A DNA stretch of 64,000 bases from CAVVXX01 sp963707975 (GTDB lineage: Bacteria > Pseudomonadota > Alphaproteobacteria > Micropepsales > Micropepsaceae), in the NCBI GenBank assembly GCA_963707975.1, contig OY970177.1, forward strand, positions 372,001-436,000, written 5' to 3'. The position numbers were made by a program, and so were the translations under genes. A model generated the notes under the pieces. The model worked only from the letters and a program-made list of their open reading frames with translations. It searched no databases and had not been told where the DNA came from. Of this stretch, positions 36,051 to 44,788 are shown piece by piece. Position 1 is the stretch's first letter. Each line of letters starts with the position of its first letter.

Positions 36051-36177
36051 CGCAATCCGTCAGAATTCAGAACTGTTGGCATTGTGAGGGCTCGATTATC
36101 AGCGCGCGCAATCATTACGACACGCGGTGTCCGCATCCCGCATTCATAAGTGGGCCAGAAGTTAAGAAGAGCAACAG
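36051..36177 (+). repeat. 127-bp dispersed repeat, copy 2
   Basis: Ungapped match to 34982-35108, here without an associated gene. Its flank (GGATTGTTTGGTTCTAACCG) is a degenerate version of the palindromic-repeat fragment beside copy 1. Confidence 0.9.
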
Positions 36178-36329
36178 CGTCGGATTGTTTGGTTCTAACC
36201 GAAAGAGGAGATTCGCCCTCTCTATCCAGCAACGACATGACGTTCAGGACCACACTGGACAGTTGTTGCTCGAGCTATTTTATTGGCGAACCGTGCAATC
36301 AAGTCGATGGCGATGTTTGCCAGAGACAT

Positions 36330-38642
36330 TTAAAGGCGCGTCATCCGCAATCGAAGCGCGTTCCCGATCACAGAAACCGAACTCAAGCTCATCGCGGTGG
36401 CCGCTACGATAGGACTAAGCAACACACCGAGGCTCGGATAGAGGACGCCCGCCGCGACAGGGACTGCCAGCATGTTGTAGACAAACGCCAGAACCAAGTT
36501 TTGACGAATGTTGCGCATGGTTGCCCGGCTCAGCGCACGGGCACGAACAATCCCCGTGAGGTCGCCTTTCACTAATGTGACCCCCGCGCTCTGTAAGGCA
36601 ACATCGGTGCCCGTTCCCATGGCGATACCGACATCGGCTTCCGCGAGCGCCGGGGCGTCGTTCACGCCATCGCCTGCCATGGCCACGATATGACCTTCGC
36701 TTCTCAAACGGCGCACAATCGCATTCTTCTGTTCGGGCAAGACCTCGGCTTCCACAGTGGTAATACCGAGCTTTGTTGCGACCGCCTGAGCGGTGGTTCG
36801 GTTATCACCCGTCAGCATCACGATCTGAATGCCCGCCGCGCGAAGTTTGTCGAGAGCTCCCTGGGTCGTGGGCTTTATTGGATCGGCTACCGCGATAATC
36901 CCGGCGGCCCGTCCATCAACGGCGACGTAGATTGCGGTTGCACCGTCTTGTCGTAACTGGTCGGCTCGCCTCTCAAGAGGGCCAAAGCTTACTCCTAATT
37001 CCTCGAACAGCTGCGCATTACCTATGGCAACCTGACGACCGGTAATCTTGCCAGTTACCCCCTTGCCTGTGCCGGAACTAAATTCCGAAACATCGTGTAA
37101 GGAAACACCGCGCTCACTTGCTGATGCGACTATGGCTGAGCCAAGAGGATGTTCACTCAACTTCTCGAGACTAGCGCCGAGCGACAGGATGGTAGCTTCA
37201 TCAAAGCTGTCGGCTGGGATGATAGCGACAACGCGAGGTTTGCCCTCTGTCAGTGTTCCGGTCTTGTCCACAACGAGAGTTTCAATCTTCTCAAAACGCT
37301 CTAGGGCCTCGGCATTCTTTATCAACACGCCTGAAGTCGCCCCTTTTCCAACCCCGACCATGATGGACATCGGTGTTGCTAGCCCAAGCGCGCAGGGACA
37401 AGCGACAATGACCACGGAAACTGCTGCGACCAGGGCATAGCTTAACGCTGGCGGAGGCCCCCAAATCATCCAAGCGATGAATGCGACAACCGCAATGATG
37501 ATAACAGCCGGAACGAACCAAGCCGAGACAGTGTCAGCGAGCCCTTGAACCGGTGCGCGACTGCGCTGCGCCTCGCCCACCATCTGAACGATCCTAGCCA
37601 ATACAGTATCTGACCCAACCCTTTCTGCTTGCATAACCAAAGAGCCGGTGCCGTTGATTGTGCCCCCGATGACGCGCGTGCCGATTACTTTTTCAACAGG
37701 CATGGATTCGCCGGTGACCATGGACTCGTCAACGGTGCTCTTACCCTCCATCACGGCGCCATCGACCGGTACGCCCTCACCAGGTCGAATGCGCAGCTTG
37801 TCGCCTACGCGGACTAGATTCAGGGCTACTTCCTCATCTGCCCCGTCGGCACGGATGCGCCGAGCGGTCTTTGGTGCGAGCTTCAGTAGAGCACGAATGG
37901 ATGCGCCTGTTTGTGCGCGTGCTCTGAGTTCGAGCACTTGTCCGAGTAGTACGAGAACAGTGATGACGGACGCTGCCTCGTAGTAAACCGCGATTGTTCC
38001 ACCTTCTTGTTGTAAGGCTGCCGGAAAGAGGAAAGGGGTAAAGGTGGCAACGACGCTGTAGGCGTAAGCAGTCCCAATACCCAAGGAGATTAGGCTAAAC
38101 ATGTTGAGAGACCGATTCCGGATCGATGCCCAGCCACGCTCAAAGAATGGCAACCCGGCCCACAGCACGACGGGAGTGCTCAACGCAAACTGAATCCAAG
38201 TCGAAAGCTTGGGCGAAACGTAGTGATGAAGATTTGATCCCGGAAAATGCGCGCCCATTTCGAGAGCGAAAACGGGCAGCGTTAACGCGATGCCAATCCA
38301 GAAGCGCCGGGTCATATCGGTAAGTTCAACGTTCGTGCCGGGGTGTTCGGTGATCGTTACCGGCTCCAAGGTCATTCCACAGATCGGGCAATTGCCGGTC
38401 TGTGGCCGCCGGATTTTCGAGTGCATCGGACAGGTGTAGACGGTACCTTGCTCAACGGCTGGTGTGGAGGTGGGCTCCTCGGGCTTCAAAAACTTCCAAG
38501 GATCAGCGAGAAATTTTGTCTGACACTTTCCACTACAAAAATAATATTCGGATCCAAGGTATCTCACGCTGTGTTTCGCGGTTCTTGGATCCACCATCAT
38601 TCCGCACACCGGATCGCGTGCCATAGCTTGCGCTCTGTTCAT
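36330..38642 (-). CDS. copA: Copper-translocating P1B-type ATPase with YHS and heavy-metal-binding domains
   Basis: A 770-aa protein from ATG 38642; a TTG at 38657 and an ATG at 38624 are alternatives. N-terminal YHS domain (ARDPVCGMMVDPRTA...YFCSGKC) and a HMBD (YTCPMHSKIRRPQTGNCPIC, then GMTLEP) replace the usual CXXC domains. Eight membrane helices carry the CPC motif (VACPCALGLATP). Cytoplasmic motifs are complete: TGES, DKTGTLT (phosphorylated Asp), SEHPLG, MLTGDN and GDGVNDAP. It exports Cu(I), as in CopA or FixI-like pumps. It is monocistronic here, with no adjacent CueR/CsoR regulator. Confidence 0.9.
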   Translation of the reverse strand: MNRAQAMARDPVCGMMVDPRTAKHSVRYLGSEYYFCSGKCQTKFLADPWKFLKPEEPTSTPAVEQGTVYTCPMHSKIRRPQTGNCPICGMTLEPVTITEHPGTNVELTDMTRRFWIGIALTLPVFALEMGAHFPGSNLHHYVSPKLSTWIQFALSTPVVLWAGLPFFERGWASIRNRSLNMFSLISLGIGTAYAYSVVATFTPFLFPAALQQEGGTIAVYYEAASVITVLVLLGQVLELRARAQTGASIRALLKLAPKTARRIRADGADEEVALNLVRVGDKLRIRPGEGVPVDGAVMEGKSTVDESMVTGESMPVEKVIGTRVIGGTINGTGSLVMQAERVGSDTVLARIVQMVGEAQRSRAPVQGLADTVSAWFVPAVIIIAVVAFIAWMIWGPPPALSYALVAAVSVVIVACPCALGLATPMSIMVGVGKGATSGVLIKNAEALERFEKIETLVVDKTGTLTEGKPRVVAIIPADSFDEATILSLGASLEKLSEHPLGSAIVASASERGVSLHDVSEFSSGTGKGVTGKITGRQVAIGNAQLFEELGVSFGPLERRADQLRQDGATAIYVAVDGRAAGIIAVADPIKPTTQGALDKLRAAGIQIVMLTGDNRTTAQAVATKLGITTVEAEVLPEQKNAIVRRLRSEGHIVAMAGDGVNDAPALAEADVGIAMGTGTDVALQSAGVTLVKGDLTGIVRARALSRATMRNIRQNLVLAFVYNMLAVPVAAGVLYPSLGVLLSPIVAATAMSLSSVSVIGNALRLRMTRL

Positions 38643-38961
38643 ATGAATATCGGCCAAATAGTTTTCCGAATATTACAGTTTTGATGGCTAGCTTTCTTAT
38701 ATCACGCTGCAAACCTACGTGCCCCAGGTCAACGTCCGCTTTTGGCTCTCGGCTCAGGGGATCGATACAACACATGCGATGCGTATGCGGGCTCAACTCA
38801 GCGCGGCAACAGCCGATTTGGCGGGAAATTGCTGGAATGATGTTCTTAGAAGCGGTAACCGGGTTAAGTCGCGATGGTACTTCGCACCCGCTTCATCCAT
38901 GATATAGTGTGAATGTGGGAGCTGGGAGGTCCTTTTCGTGAAGGGCAGGAGGCCCAGTATC

Positions 38962-39516
38962 ATGCGAACTACGGTTTGTGCACTCTTAATTCCTGCGGCC
39001 TGCGCGTGGATGTTCACGCAACCAGCGCTAGGCGCCACAATCATAATTGGCGTCAATGGATCGGCGCAGGGCTGTTACGACGCTGCAAAGGCAAACGATC
39101 CGCGCGGCATGCCCATTTGCAACACGGCTCTAAACGAATCGCTTACTCCCCGCGACAGGGCGGCCACACTTATCAACCGCAGTGCGCTAAAAATCATGAC
39201 AGGCGACCAAAAGGGTGGCTTGGCCGATTGCGATGAGAGCATTCGGACGTTTGCTCGCCTTGGTGAGGCATATCTCAATCGCGGGGTTGCGCTCCGTGCC
39301 CTTGGGCGGCCACAGGAATCAATTGACGCACTGAATAAGGCAATCGAATCCGAGCTCGTTCGACCGCAGCTCGCGTATTTTGATCGCGCGCTTGCCGAAG
39401 AAGACGTGGGCGACGTGGCAGGTGCTTACCAAGATTACAAAAAGGCGCTTGAACTTGAGCCCGACTTTCAACTAGCAGCCAAGGCACTTAGTCGCTTTAA
39501 AATCATTAGCTCGTAA
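38962..39516 (+). CDS. Exported TPR-repeat protein
   Basis: A 184-aa protein; ATG 38962 has GCAGGAGG nine bases upstream (a GTG at 38938 is less likely). The signal peptide ends near TQPALGA. Three to four TPR units follow: DRAATLINRSALKIMTGDQK, LGEAYLNRGVALRALGRPQE, and AYFDRALAEEDVGDVAGAYQ then DYKKALELEPDF. The A-L..G and A-x-x-L-x-P signature residues are present. A periplasmic scaffold or interaction role is likely; partners unknown. It is divergent from the copper ATPase (319 bp apart). Confidence 0.8.
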   Translation: MRTTVCALLIPAACAWMFTQPALGATIIIGVNGSAQGCYDAAKANDPRGMPICNTALNESLTPRDRAATLINRSALKIMTGDQKGGLADCDESIRTFARLGEAYLNRGVALRALGRPQESIDALNKAIESELVRPQLAYFDRALAEEDVGDVAGAYQDYKKALELEPDFQLAAKALSRFKIISS

Positions 39517-39698
39517 AGGCTTCGACTTAAGCGGGCCGATAGGGATAGTACAATGACATCCGTGATGTCGTGAGATTGAAGAATTTATAAAACAGTTAGT
39601 GCAAGAGAGTATGTCGCAAAATATGGTTTTTTGCGATAAGGAAATATTTTGTCCTTTCCTGGAAGCTCATCAGGGCTTTTCGCTCTGGGGTCAGAGAC

Positions 39699-39731
39699 GA
39701 ATGTCCTCGTTTGGCAATAAGCGGAAATTTT
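39699..39731. repeat. Dispersed palindromic repeat copy, diverged
   Basis: GAATGTCCTCGTTTGGCAAT then AAGCGGAAATTTT; the same GTCCnC..GGCnATAAGC register as the intact copies. Confidence 0.6.
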
Positions 39732-39914
39732 GCATCATCCGGCTCGAAACGGATGACCTAAACATTCCGAACCAGCTGGTAGTTTGAACCGGCTTTGTAC
39801 TAGGTTTAAAGGCCCGCGCACTTCTCTGGCAACCAAAAGCGCACGGGCTCAAGTCTATCACATCGATGTAGCTTCTAAAGCTAAGGGGCTGCTAAGCCTT
39901 GAAAGTGTTAATCG

Positions 39915-40322
39915 TTAGTGCCCAGCAACTAAGTTGACTGTTAGCTTATTCGCGCCCTCGCCCACGGTCCAAGCATCGCCTACTTTGCGTTCTTGTACGG
40001 GATAGCACGAAGGATTGGGCGCGATTGCGTTACCCATCTTGGGTGGAGAATCATAGGTCAGACACACTGTGCCTTTGTCGACTTTCCATACGCCCTTGAG
40101 CGCCATGTCACCCTGCGTTCCGGTGAAACTATGATCGGCATTGTACCAGATCTTTGTCACCATACCGCTCGAGTCCGTGACCATAGTGGTGTTGCCGTAG
40201 CGCGAGGCCATCACATCACTCCCGGCCAACGCCACGATTGCAAACCCAAATGCAAAGACAAGTGCAAATGCAGCGGTGACCATGACTTTCTCGACCCGAG
40301 ACTGTTGGCCTAGATAGGTCAT
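39915..40322 (-). CDS. Small exported hypothetical protein under a possible FNR-type promoter
   Basis: A 135-aa protein; ATG 40322 has AAGGAGGAG upstream on the minus strand. The N-terminal helix (VMVTAAFALVFAFGFAIVAL) is a signal peptide or anchor, preceded by a basic segment. The mature ~95 residues look like a small beta domain (TMVTDSSGMVTKIWYNADHS, GTVCLTYDSPPKM), with two Cys that could form a disulphide and with lipocalin/META-like regularity. I do not recognise it. An FNR-like dyad at 40413 lies ~97 bp upstream. Confidence 0.75.
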   Translation of the reverse strand: MTYLGQQSRVEKVMVTAAFALVFAFGFAIVALAGSDVMASRYGNTTMVTDSSGMVTKIWYNADHSFTGTQGDMALKGVWKVDKGTVCLTYDSPPKMGNAIAPNPSCYPVQERKVGDAWTVGEGANKLTVNLVAGH

Positions 40323-40412
40323 TTGAATCTCCTCCTTCGCAAAAACACGCCAGCCTGACTAAATTAAGGCCTCACTTGGATAATTAAGCTACGCTTCGTG
40401 AAAAGCCATACC

Positions 40413-40426
40413 ATGATCTAAATCAA
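40413..40426. promoter_or_regulatory. FNR/FixK-like box
   Basis: ATGATCTAAATCAA, one mismatch from TTGAT-N4-ATCAA, upstream of the minus-strand gene starting at 40322. Confidence 0.5.
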
Positions 40427-40664
40427 GCTAGGACCCGCTGATTTCTTGAATAACTTGGTCAGCTAATAATGGATATCACTGTGGGAAAACCACATTCCAT
40501 TGTTGCGAATGAGTCGCGCCTCACAATGCAGATCTGAAAATCGTGACTCAATGCCTATTCTGGCGAACAGCAGACTTGATTGCTGCCGATCCTAATTCGA
40601 TCTCAGAATCTGAGCGCCGCGTCCTACCGACAAATCCCTAGGTCAATCGCGCGAAAATCATAAT

Positions 40665-40678
40665 TTGAGCCAAGTCAA
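40665..40678. promoter_or_regulatory. Weaker FNR-like dyad
   Basis: TTGAGCCAAGTCAA keeps the TTGA/TCAA arms but not the inner T/A pair. It is ~60 bp upstream of the small gene at 40732. Confidence 0.3.
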
Positions 40679-40731
40679 TGCGTCTCGCCGTGATTTGCAA
40701 TCTTGTGTAAGCCCAATTGAGAGTGAGCCGA

Positions 40732-40923
40732 GTGGACAATGAGACGCATAAACAGCTTCGCTGCCGGATGACCTATTACCGGCAGCGTTTACGTGAGGGA
40801 GTACCGATGCTTGCGGCGCTGGAATATTTGCGTCTGCTGGCTGAGGCAGAAGCCGAAATGGCAAAAATCACCAGCGGTAAAGCAATTGACCTGCTCCCCG
40901 GAAATGCCCCCCTTAGAGGTTAG
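40732..40923 (+). CDS. Small hypothetical protein
   Basis: A 63-codon frame from GTG 40732, preceded by GAGTGAGCC; starts at 40723 (GTG) or 40768 (ATG) are also possible. The product is helical and charged (KQLRCRMTYYRQRLREGVPM, LAALEYLRLLAEAEAEMAKI) with no signal peptide. A rho-independent terminator begins 18 bp after the stop, supporting a real transcript. Function unknown. Confidence 0.5.
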   Translation: MDNETHKQLRCRMTYYRQRLREGVPMLAALEYLRLLAEAEAEMAKITSGKAIDLLPGNAPLRG

Positions 40924-40940
40924 AGCCCGTTGCATTGAAG

Positions 40941-40966
40941 AAGCCAGGCCAAGGGTTGGGCTTTTT
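40941..40966 (+). terminator. Rho-independent terminator of the small gene
   Basis: AAGCCAGGCC (40941-40950) pairs with GGTTGGGCTT (40954-40963), with one mismatch and two G-T pairs; TTTTT follows. Confidence 0.6.
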
Positions 40967-40981
40967 CACTTTTGATCAGTG

Positions 40982-41069
40982 TTACCGATAACTCCAGCCG
41001 CCGTGCTACCAGTAGCGATCATCCCAATAGCGAGGAGCATCCCACCACCCGCGTATGCTGCCGGAACCA
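40982..41069 (-). pseudogene. Possible gene remnant with HGGW C-terminal motif
   Basis: On the minus strand the frame reads GWWDAPRYWDDRYW, an in-frame TAG, then HGGWSYR-stop. It resembles the end of the remnant at 34051-34134 and is broken by the stop. Confidence 0.3.
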
Positions 41070-41219
41070 AGCCCATTCGAGGCTTCATATTTCCTAACTG
41101 CATTATTGACTTGACCCCATCAGGCAGCAGCAAAGGTGCTCGATAACGAGACCTATAGGGAGTAGTGTTTCAAGGAGACATTTTAGCCATTTTCGGAGAT
41201 CGTTTGGGATGGAACAGCC

Positions 41220-41789
41220 ATGACAACCACCACCTACCTTCTCATCGCGCTCGGACTGATCGTCTTTTTCGTCATTTTTATTTTCAATCGCTTGGTGGCT
41301 CTGAGGCAGGCCTGGAACCGTGCTTTTGCCGATATCGACGTACAGCTAAAATTACGTCATGACCTGATCCCCAATCTGGTTGAAACAGTGAAGGGATACG
41401 CCGCACATGAAAAAGGCGTGTTCACGGAAGTAACCGAAGCTCGTTCTAACGCTATGAAAGCCACCAGCGTCACCGACAAGAGTGCAGCGGAAGGCGCTCT
41501 ATCAGGCGCCTTGGCTAATCTTTTTGCGGTTGCCGAGAATTACCCGCAGCTTAAGGCAAGTGACAATTTCCGCCAATTGCAGGATGAACTTAATGACGTT
41601 GAGAACAAGATTGCAGCCGCGCGCCGTTTCCTCAACAACGCGGCCGCGGAATATAACACGGCAATCCAGCAATTCCCGGCTGTCCTCTTCGCGAACATGT
41701 TTGGATTTACGCCGGCACAAATGTTTGAGCTCGATCCAACCGAAAAGCTCGAGGCAAAACAGGCGCCAAAAGTGTCCTTTGGTGCTTAA
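41220..41789 (+). CDS. lemA: LemA family protein
   Basis: A 189-aa protein. One N-terminal membrane helix (TYLLIALGLIVFFVIFIFNR) anchors a LemA helical domain: ALRQAWNRAFADIDVQLKLR, HDLIPNLVETVKGYAAHEKG, VFTEVTEAR, SDNFRQLQDELNDVENKIAA ARRF, and the terminal YNTAIQQFPAVLFANMFGF. The domain is full length. LemA proteins are envelope proteins of unclear function, often paired with HtpX-like M48 peptidases, as here (stop-to-start gap 4 bp). A second LemA is encoded at 47432. Confidence 0.9.
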   Translation: MTTTTYLLIALGLIVFFVIFIFNRLVALRQAWNRAFADIDVQLKLRHDLIPNLVETVKGYAAHEKGVFTEVTEARSNAMKATSVTDKSAAEGALSGALANLFAVAENYPQLKASDNFRQLQDELNDVENKIAAARRFLNNAAAEYNTAIQQFPAVLFANMFGFTPAQMFELDPTEKLEAKQAPKVSFGA

Positions 41790-41793
41790 ACCC

Positions 41794-42906
41794 ATGGCTG
41801 CTGCCGCCACCCTTGGTCTTACCACCTATCGCCTGAACAACAATCTCAAGTCCATTTTGTTGCTGCTGGCCTTCCCCCTCCTTCTCGTGGTGTTGCTTGG
41901 GGTGGTCGTTTTCATTTTTGGTCTTTTCACCATTGGCTCCAATACCGCTATTGGAGCATTTGATCCCTTTCAGATGCTTGGCCTTCAGCCGATTTTGGGA
42001 ACGGGAACGCCCAAGGACCTCGCATTTTCTGCTGTTTATGCCTGGTGGCCCATGGTCCTGGGTATTGCGACCATCTGGGTGCTGATTGGTTATTTCTTCA
42101 ATGATGCCATCATCCATATGGCAACGGGGGCCAAGGCGGTTACGCGCGAGCAAGCACCCCTACTCTACAACACCCTTGAGAATCTCTGCATTTCCCGTGG
42201 GCTACCAATGCCCAAGCTCTATATCATTGATACCGATGCCATGAATGCCTATGCGAGCGGCATCGATAACAAGAGCTATGCCATCACGGTAACGAGTGGG
42301 CTGTTAGCCCGCCTCAATAAGGATGAAGTGGAAGCCGTCCTAGGCCACGAACTCACCCATATCATGGACAGAGATTGCCGGCTCCTCATTGTCACCATCG
42401 TTTTTGTCGGCATGATTTCGTTTCTGGCTCAATTGTTATGGCGCAGCCTTCGCGTCGCCTCGTTCCGCCGCGTGCGCTCACGCAACGGGGGTGGCGCCGT
42501 CGCTCTGATGCTGCTGATCGCTGCCGTTGCACTCGTTATTGGATATGTGCTGGCCTTGATATTGCGCTTTGCCATTTCACGCCGACGCGAATACCTGGCT
42601 GATGCAGGCTCGGTTGATCTCACCAAGAATCCGGAGGCGCTCATCAACGCCTTGCGAAAAATTTCGGATAATCCCGATGTCCCTCATGTACCGACGGAAG
42701 TACGGCAGATGTTCATTGAAAATCCACCCTCCGGGTTTGATCTTGGGGGCTTGTTTGCTACCCATCCACCAATCGCCAAACGCATTCAAGTTCTAGAAGA
42801 GCTTGGCGGAATAGCGCCCGACTCTGCGAACGAGACAAACGGCGCATCGACGGTGAAACCACCGCCATCCTCCCCAGAGAGTTCAACGAAGTCGCCTTGG
42901 CAATAG
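41794..42906 (+). CDS. M48-family (HtpX-like) membrane zinc metallopeptidase
   Basis: A 370-aa protein from ATG 41794, four bases after the lemA stop; longer frames upstream overlap lemA. Two N-terminal helices (~20-45, ~84-103) are followed by the gluzincin core: zinc motif VLGHELTHI (His 185, Glu 186, His 189) and third ligand in RRREYLADAGSV (Glu ~266), with two further helices between (~200-215, ~236-258). The active site faces the cytoplasm in HtpX. The family degrades misfolded membrane proteins. The C-terminus is a Ser/Pro-rich tail. Operon with lemA. Confidence 0.9.
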   Translation: MAAAATLGLTTYRLNNNLKSILLLLAFPLLLVVLLGVVVFIFGLFTIGSNTAIGAFDPFQMLGLQPILGTGTPKDLAFSAVYAWWPMVLGIATIWVLIGYFFNDAIIHMATGAKAVTREQAPLLYNTLENLCISRGLPMPKLYIIDTDAMNAYASGIDNKSYAITVTSGLLARLNKDEVEAVLGHELTHIMDRDCRLLIVTIVFVGMISFLAQLLWRSLRVASFRRVRSRNGGGAVALMLLIAAVALVIGYVLALILRFAISRRREYLADAGSVDLTKNPEALINALRKISDNPDVPHVPTEVRQMFIENPPSGFDLGGLFATHPPIAKRIQVLEELGGIAPDSANETNGASTVKPPPSSPESSTKSPWQ

Positions 42907-42993
42907 TTTATGCCATTTAGTGAGCGGAATGAGGTAAGTCGTTTTTGATCCACTTTTATCTATGTCGATCGGACGTACACGGATAGTGATAAA

Positions 42994-43197
42994 TCAACTT
43001 ATCTCTCCGCTCCACTTTAATTTCCGCAGCTCTTCACGGAACTCACCCACGACAGAATTTCTGAAGAGCCAGGACCGATCGATTTTTGTCTCTGGCGGAG
43101 AAAGTTGCCATTGCATAACGGGTTGGATTCCTTTGTTATGGTCTTCTTGAAACGCTAAATATTCAGTCGGTCTGCCGATCGCGTCATGCCTATGCAT
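42994..43197 (-). CDS. Doubtful small frame antisense to the GH47 leader
   Basis: A 67-codon minus-strand frame with protein-like composition (GRPTEYLAFQEDHNKGIQPV, then FRNSVVGEFREELRKLKW) but no ribosome-binding site and a 5' overlap with the GH47 start. I list it because the intervening 42907-43185 has no other candidate. Confidence 0.2.
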   Translation of the reverse strand: MHRHDAIGRPTEYLAFQEDHNKGIQPVMQWQLSPPETKIDRSWLFRNSVVGEFREELRKLKWSGEIS

Positions 43198-44583
43198 CAT
43201 CGCCGGAATATCTTGAAGCGTATGGGAGCCGCGGCGATGCTTTCATGTGGTGGAACCGGTTCTGGATTGGCCAACCGCCTTACACAGCATAATTGGCAAT
43301 TTCTTGCTCATGATGTTCGCCGCGAAATGGCTTGGGCCTGGCGCAATTATGTCGAGCTGACCTTTGGTCATGACCAGCTCAGACCCTTGAGTGGGGGAAT
43401 TGAAGAATTCTTTTTCCCCAACGGCCCCGCTCTAGCCCTAACCATCATCGAAGCTCTTGATACCCTTTACGTTATGGGGCTCGATGCAGAGTTTGAAGAG
43501 GGTGTGCGCTGGATCACAAAAAACCTTCATTTCGATATCGATGGTGAAGTTCAGGTCTTCGAAACCAATATCCGCGTGGTGGGAGGGCTGCTCTCCGCTT
43601 GGTGCGCCTCTCACGAAAGCCGGCTGCTAGATCTTGCGCGCGATTGCGCGGATCGGCTGTTACCAGCATTCACGAAATCGCCTACCGGCATTCCTTATCG
43701 CTTCGTGAATCTGAAAACCGGGCGCGTTCGTGACGAAATAACGTTTCCGGCAGAATTTGGTACTTATATCGCTGAATTTGGAACACTAGCGGGCGCCACC
43801 AAGGACCGCCGCTATTATGATGTGGCAAAACAGGCGGCTAGGGCCGCCTTCGATCGTCGCTCCAGTCTTGATCTTATCCCCGACACGATCAGCGCAGAAA
43901 CAGGCAAATGGGTTAGCAGCCGCGCGACGATCGGTCCACCGAGCGATTCTTATTATGAATATCTCTGGGCTGGTTGGAGATTGTTTGGCGACGAAGATTT
44001 CAGGCGTTGGTACGAAATTCTTACCTCCGCCATTCTCACCCACCAATTAGAGAGAGTGAGCGGCAGATTATGGTTTCGCCAGGTGGATTTCGAAACCGGC
44101 GTGCTGATCGACCGCCACCAGAGCGAGCTTGCATGCTTCTATGCCGGCCTTCTTGGCCTTAGCGGCTACATAAAGCAGGCTCAGGATTATCTCGCCTCTT
44201 GGAACGACGTGCAGGCGCAATTCAGGGTGTTACCGGAGGGATTCGATTACGAGAAGTTTTCTCCCACACGTGTGACCAATGAGCTGCGACCGGAATTTGC
44301 CGATTCGTACCTAAAATTGTTTCTAGCAGACCCTAGCCAGCACTATCGTGACCTGGCCCGCACTCATTATCAGAACATGAAAACAACCAGCCGGGCGCCA
44401 TATGGCTACACAATCATTGACGACATTACCACGCGGCCTATGCGGCAGGGCGACCTTTGTCCTGGCTATTGGTGGAGTGAACAAATGAAATACTATTATC
44501 TACTCTTCTCGGACACCAACCGCTTCAACTACAAAAACAACTATCTCTCGACGGAGGGAAATATTCTGCTGGGCTGGAGATAG
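43186..44583 (+). CDS. GH47-family alpha-mannosidase homologue, exported
   Basis: A 465-aa protein (ATG 43186 or 43192). The N-terminus has a Tat-like RRN and short hydrophobic stretch (NILKRMGAAAMLSCGGTGSG). The (alpha/alpha)7-barrel motifs of class I alpha-1,2-mannosidases are present: ALTIIEALDTLYVMGLD, the catalytic acid in FETNIRVVGGLLSAW (Glu 126), DSYYEYLWAG (Asp 254), LRPEFADSY (Glu 370) and the calcium-site Thr in LSTEGN (Thr 456). GH47 enzymes mainly trim N-glycans in eukaryotes; Caulobacter-type bacterial members are known. It neighbours an XrtA-associated glycosyltransferase. The likely role is trimming mannose-containing glycans or surface polysaccharide. Confidence 0.85.
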   Translation: MPMHHRRNILKRMGAAAMLSCGGTGSGLANRLTQHNWQFLAHDVRREMAWAWRNYVELTFGHDQLRPLSGGIEEFFFPNGPALALTIIEALDTLYVMGLDAEFEEGVRWITKNLHFDIDGEVQVFETNIRVVGGLLSAWCASHESRLLDLARDCADRLLPAFTKSPTGIPYRFVNLKTGRVRDEITFPAEFGTYIAEFGTLAGATKDRRYYDVAKQAARAAFDRRSSLDLIPDTISAETGKWVSSRATIGPPSDSYYEYLWAGWRLFGDEDFRRWYEILTSAILTHQLERVSGRLWFRQVDFETGVLIDRHQSELACFYAGLLGLSGYIKQAQDYLASWNDVQAQFRVLPEGFDYEKFSPTRVTNELRPEFADSYLKLFLADPSQHYRDLARTHYQNMKTTSRAPYGYTIIDDITTRPMRQGDLCPGYWWSEQMKYYYLLFSDTNRFNYKNNYLSTEGNILLGWR

Positions 44584-44788
44584 GCCCATTTTGTAGCGCG
44601 AAATACGACGCGTGGAAAGGTAATTTCGTCTAATTAAAACTTGCGGCAGATATTTCGCCTTAACGAGAGATGTCTTGCTGATGTACTAGGATTTCCTATT
44701 ACTCGCCAACCCAACAGTGTCCACTGTATGCGCGAACTATAGATGACAGCCAATGATCACGATTCAGAAGGCATATTTGCTATGACAG

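Noticed and set aside
39599..39787. 62-codon plus-strand frame
   Set aside because: It runs through a copy of the dispersed palindromic repeat (MSSFGNKRKF is repeat translation) and has no ribosome-binding site.
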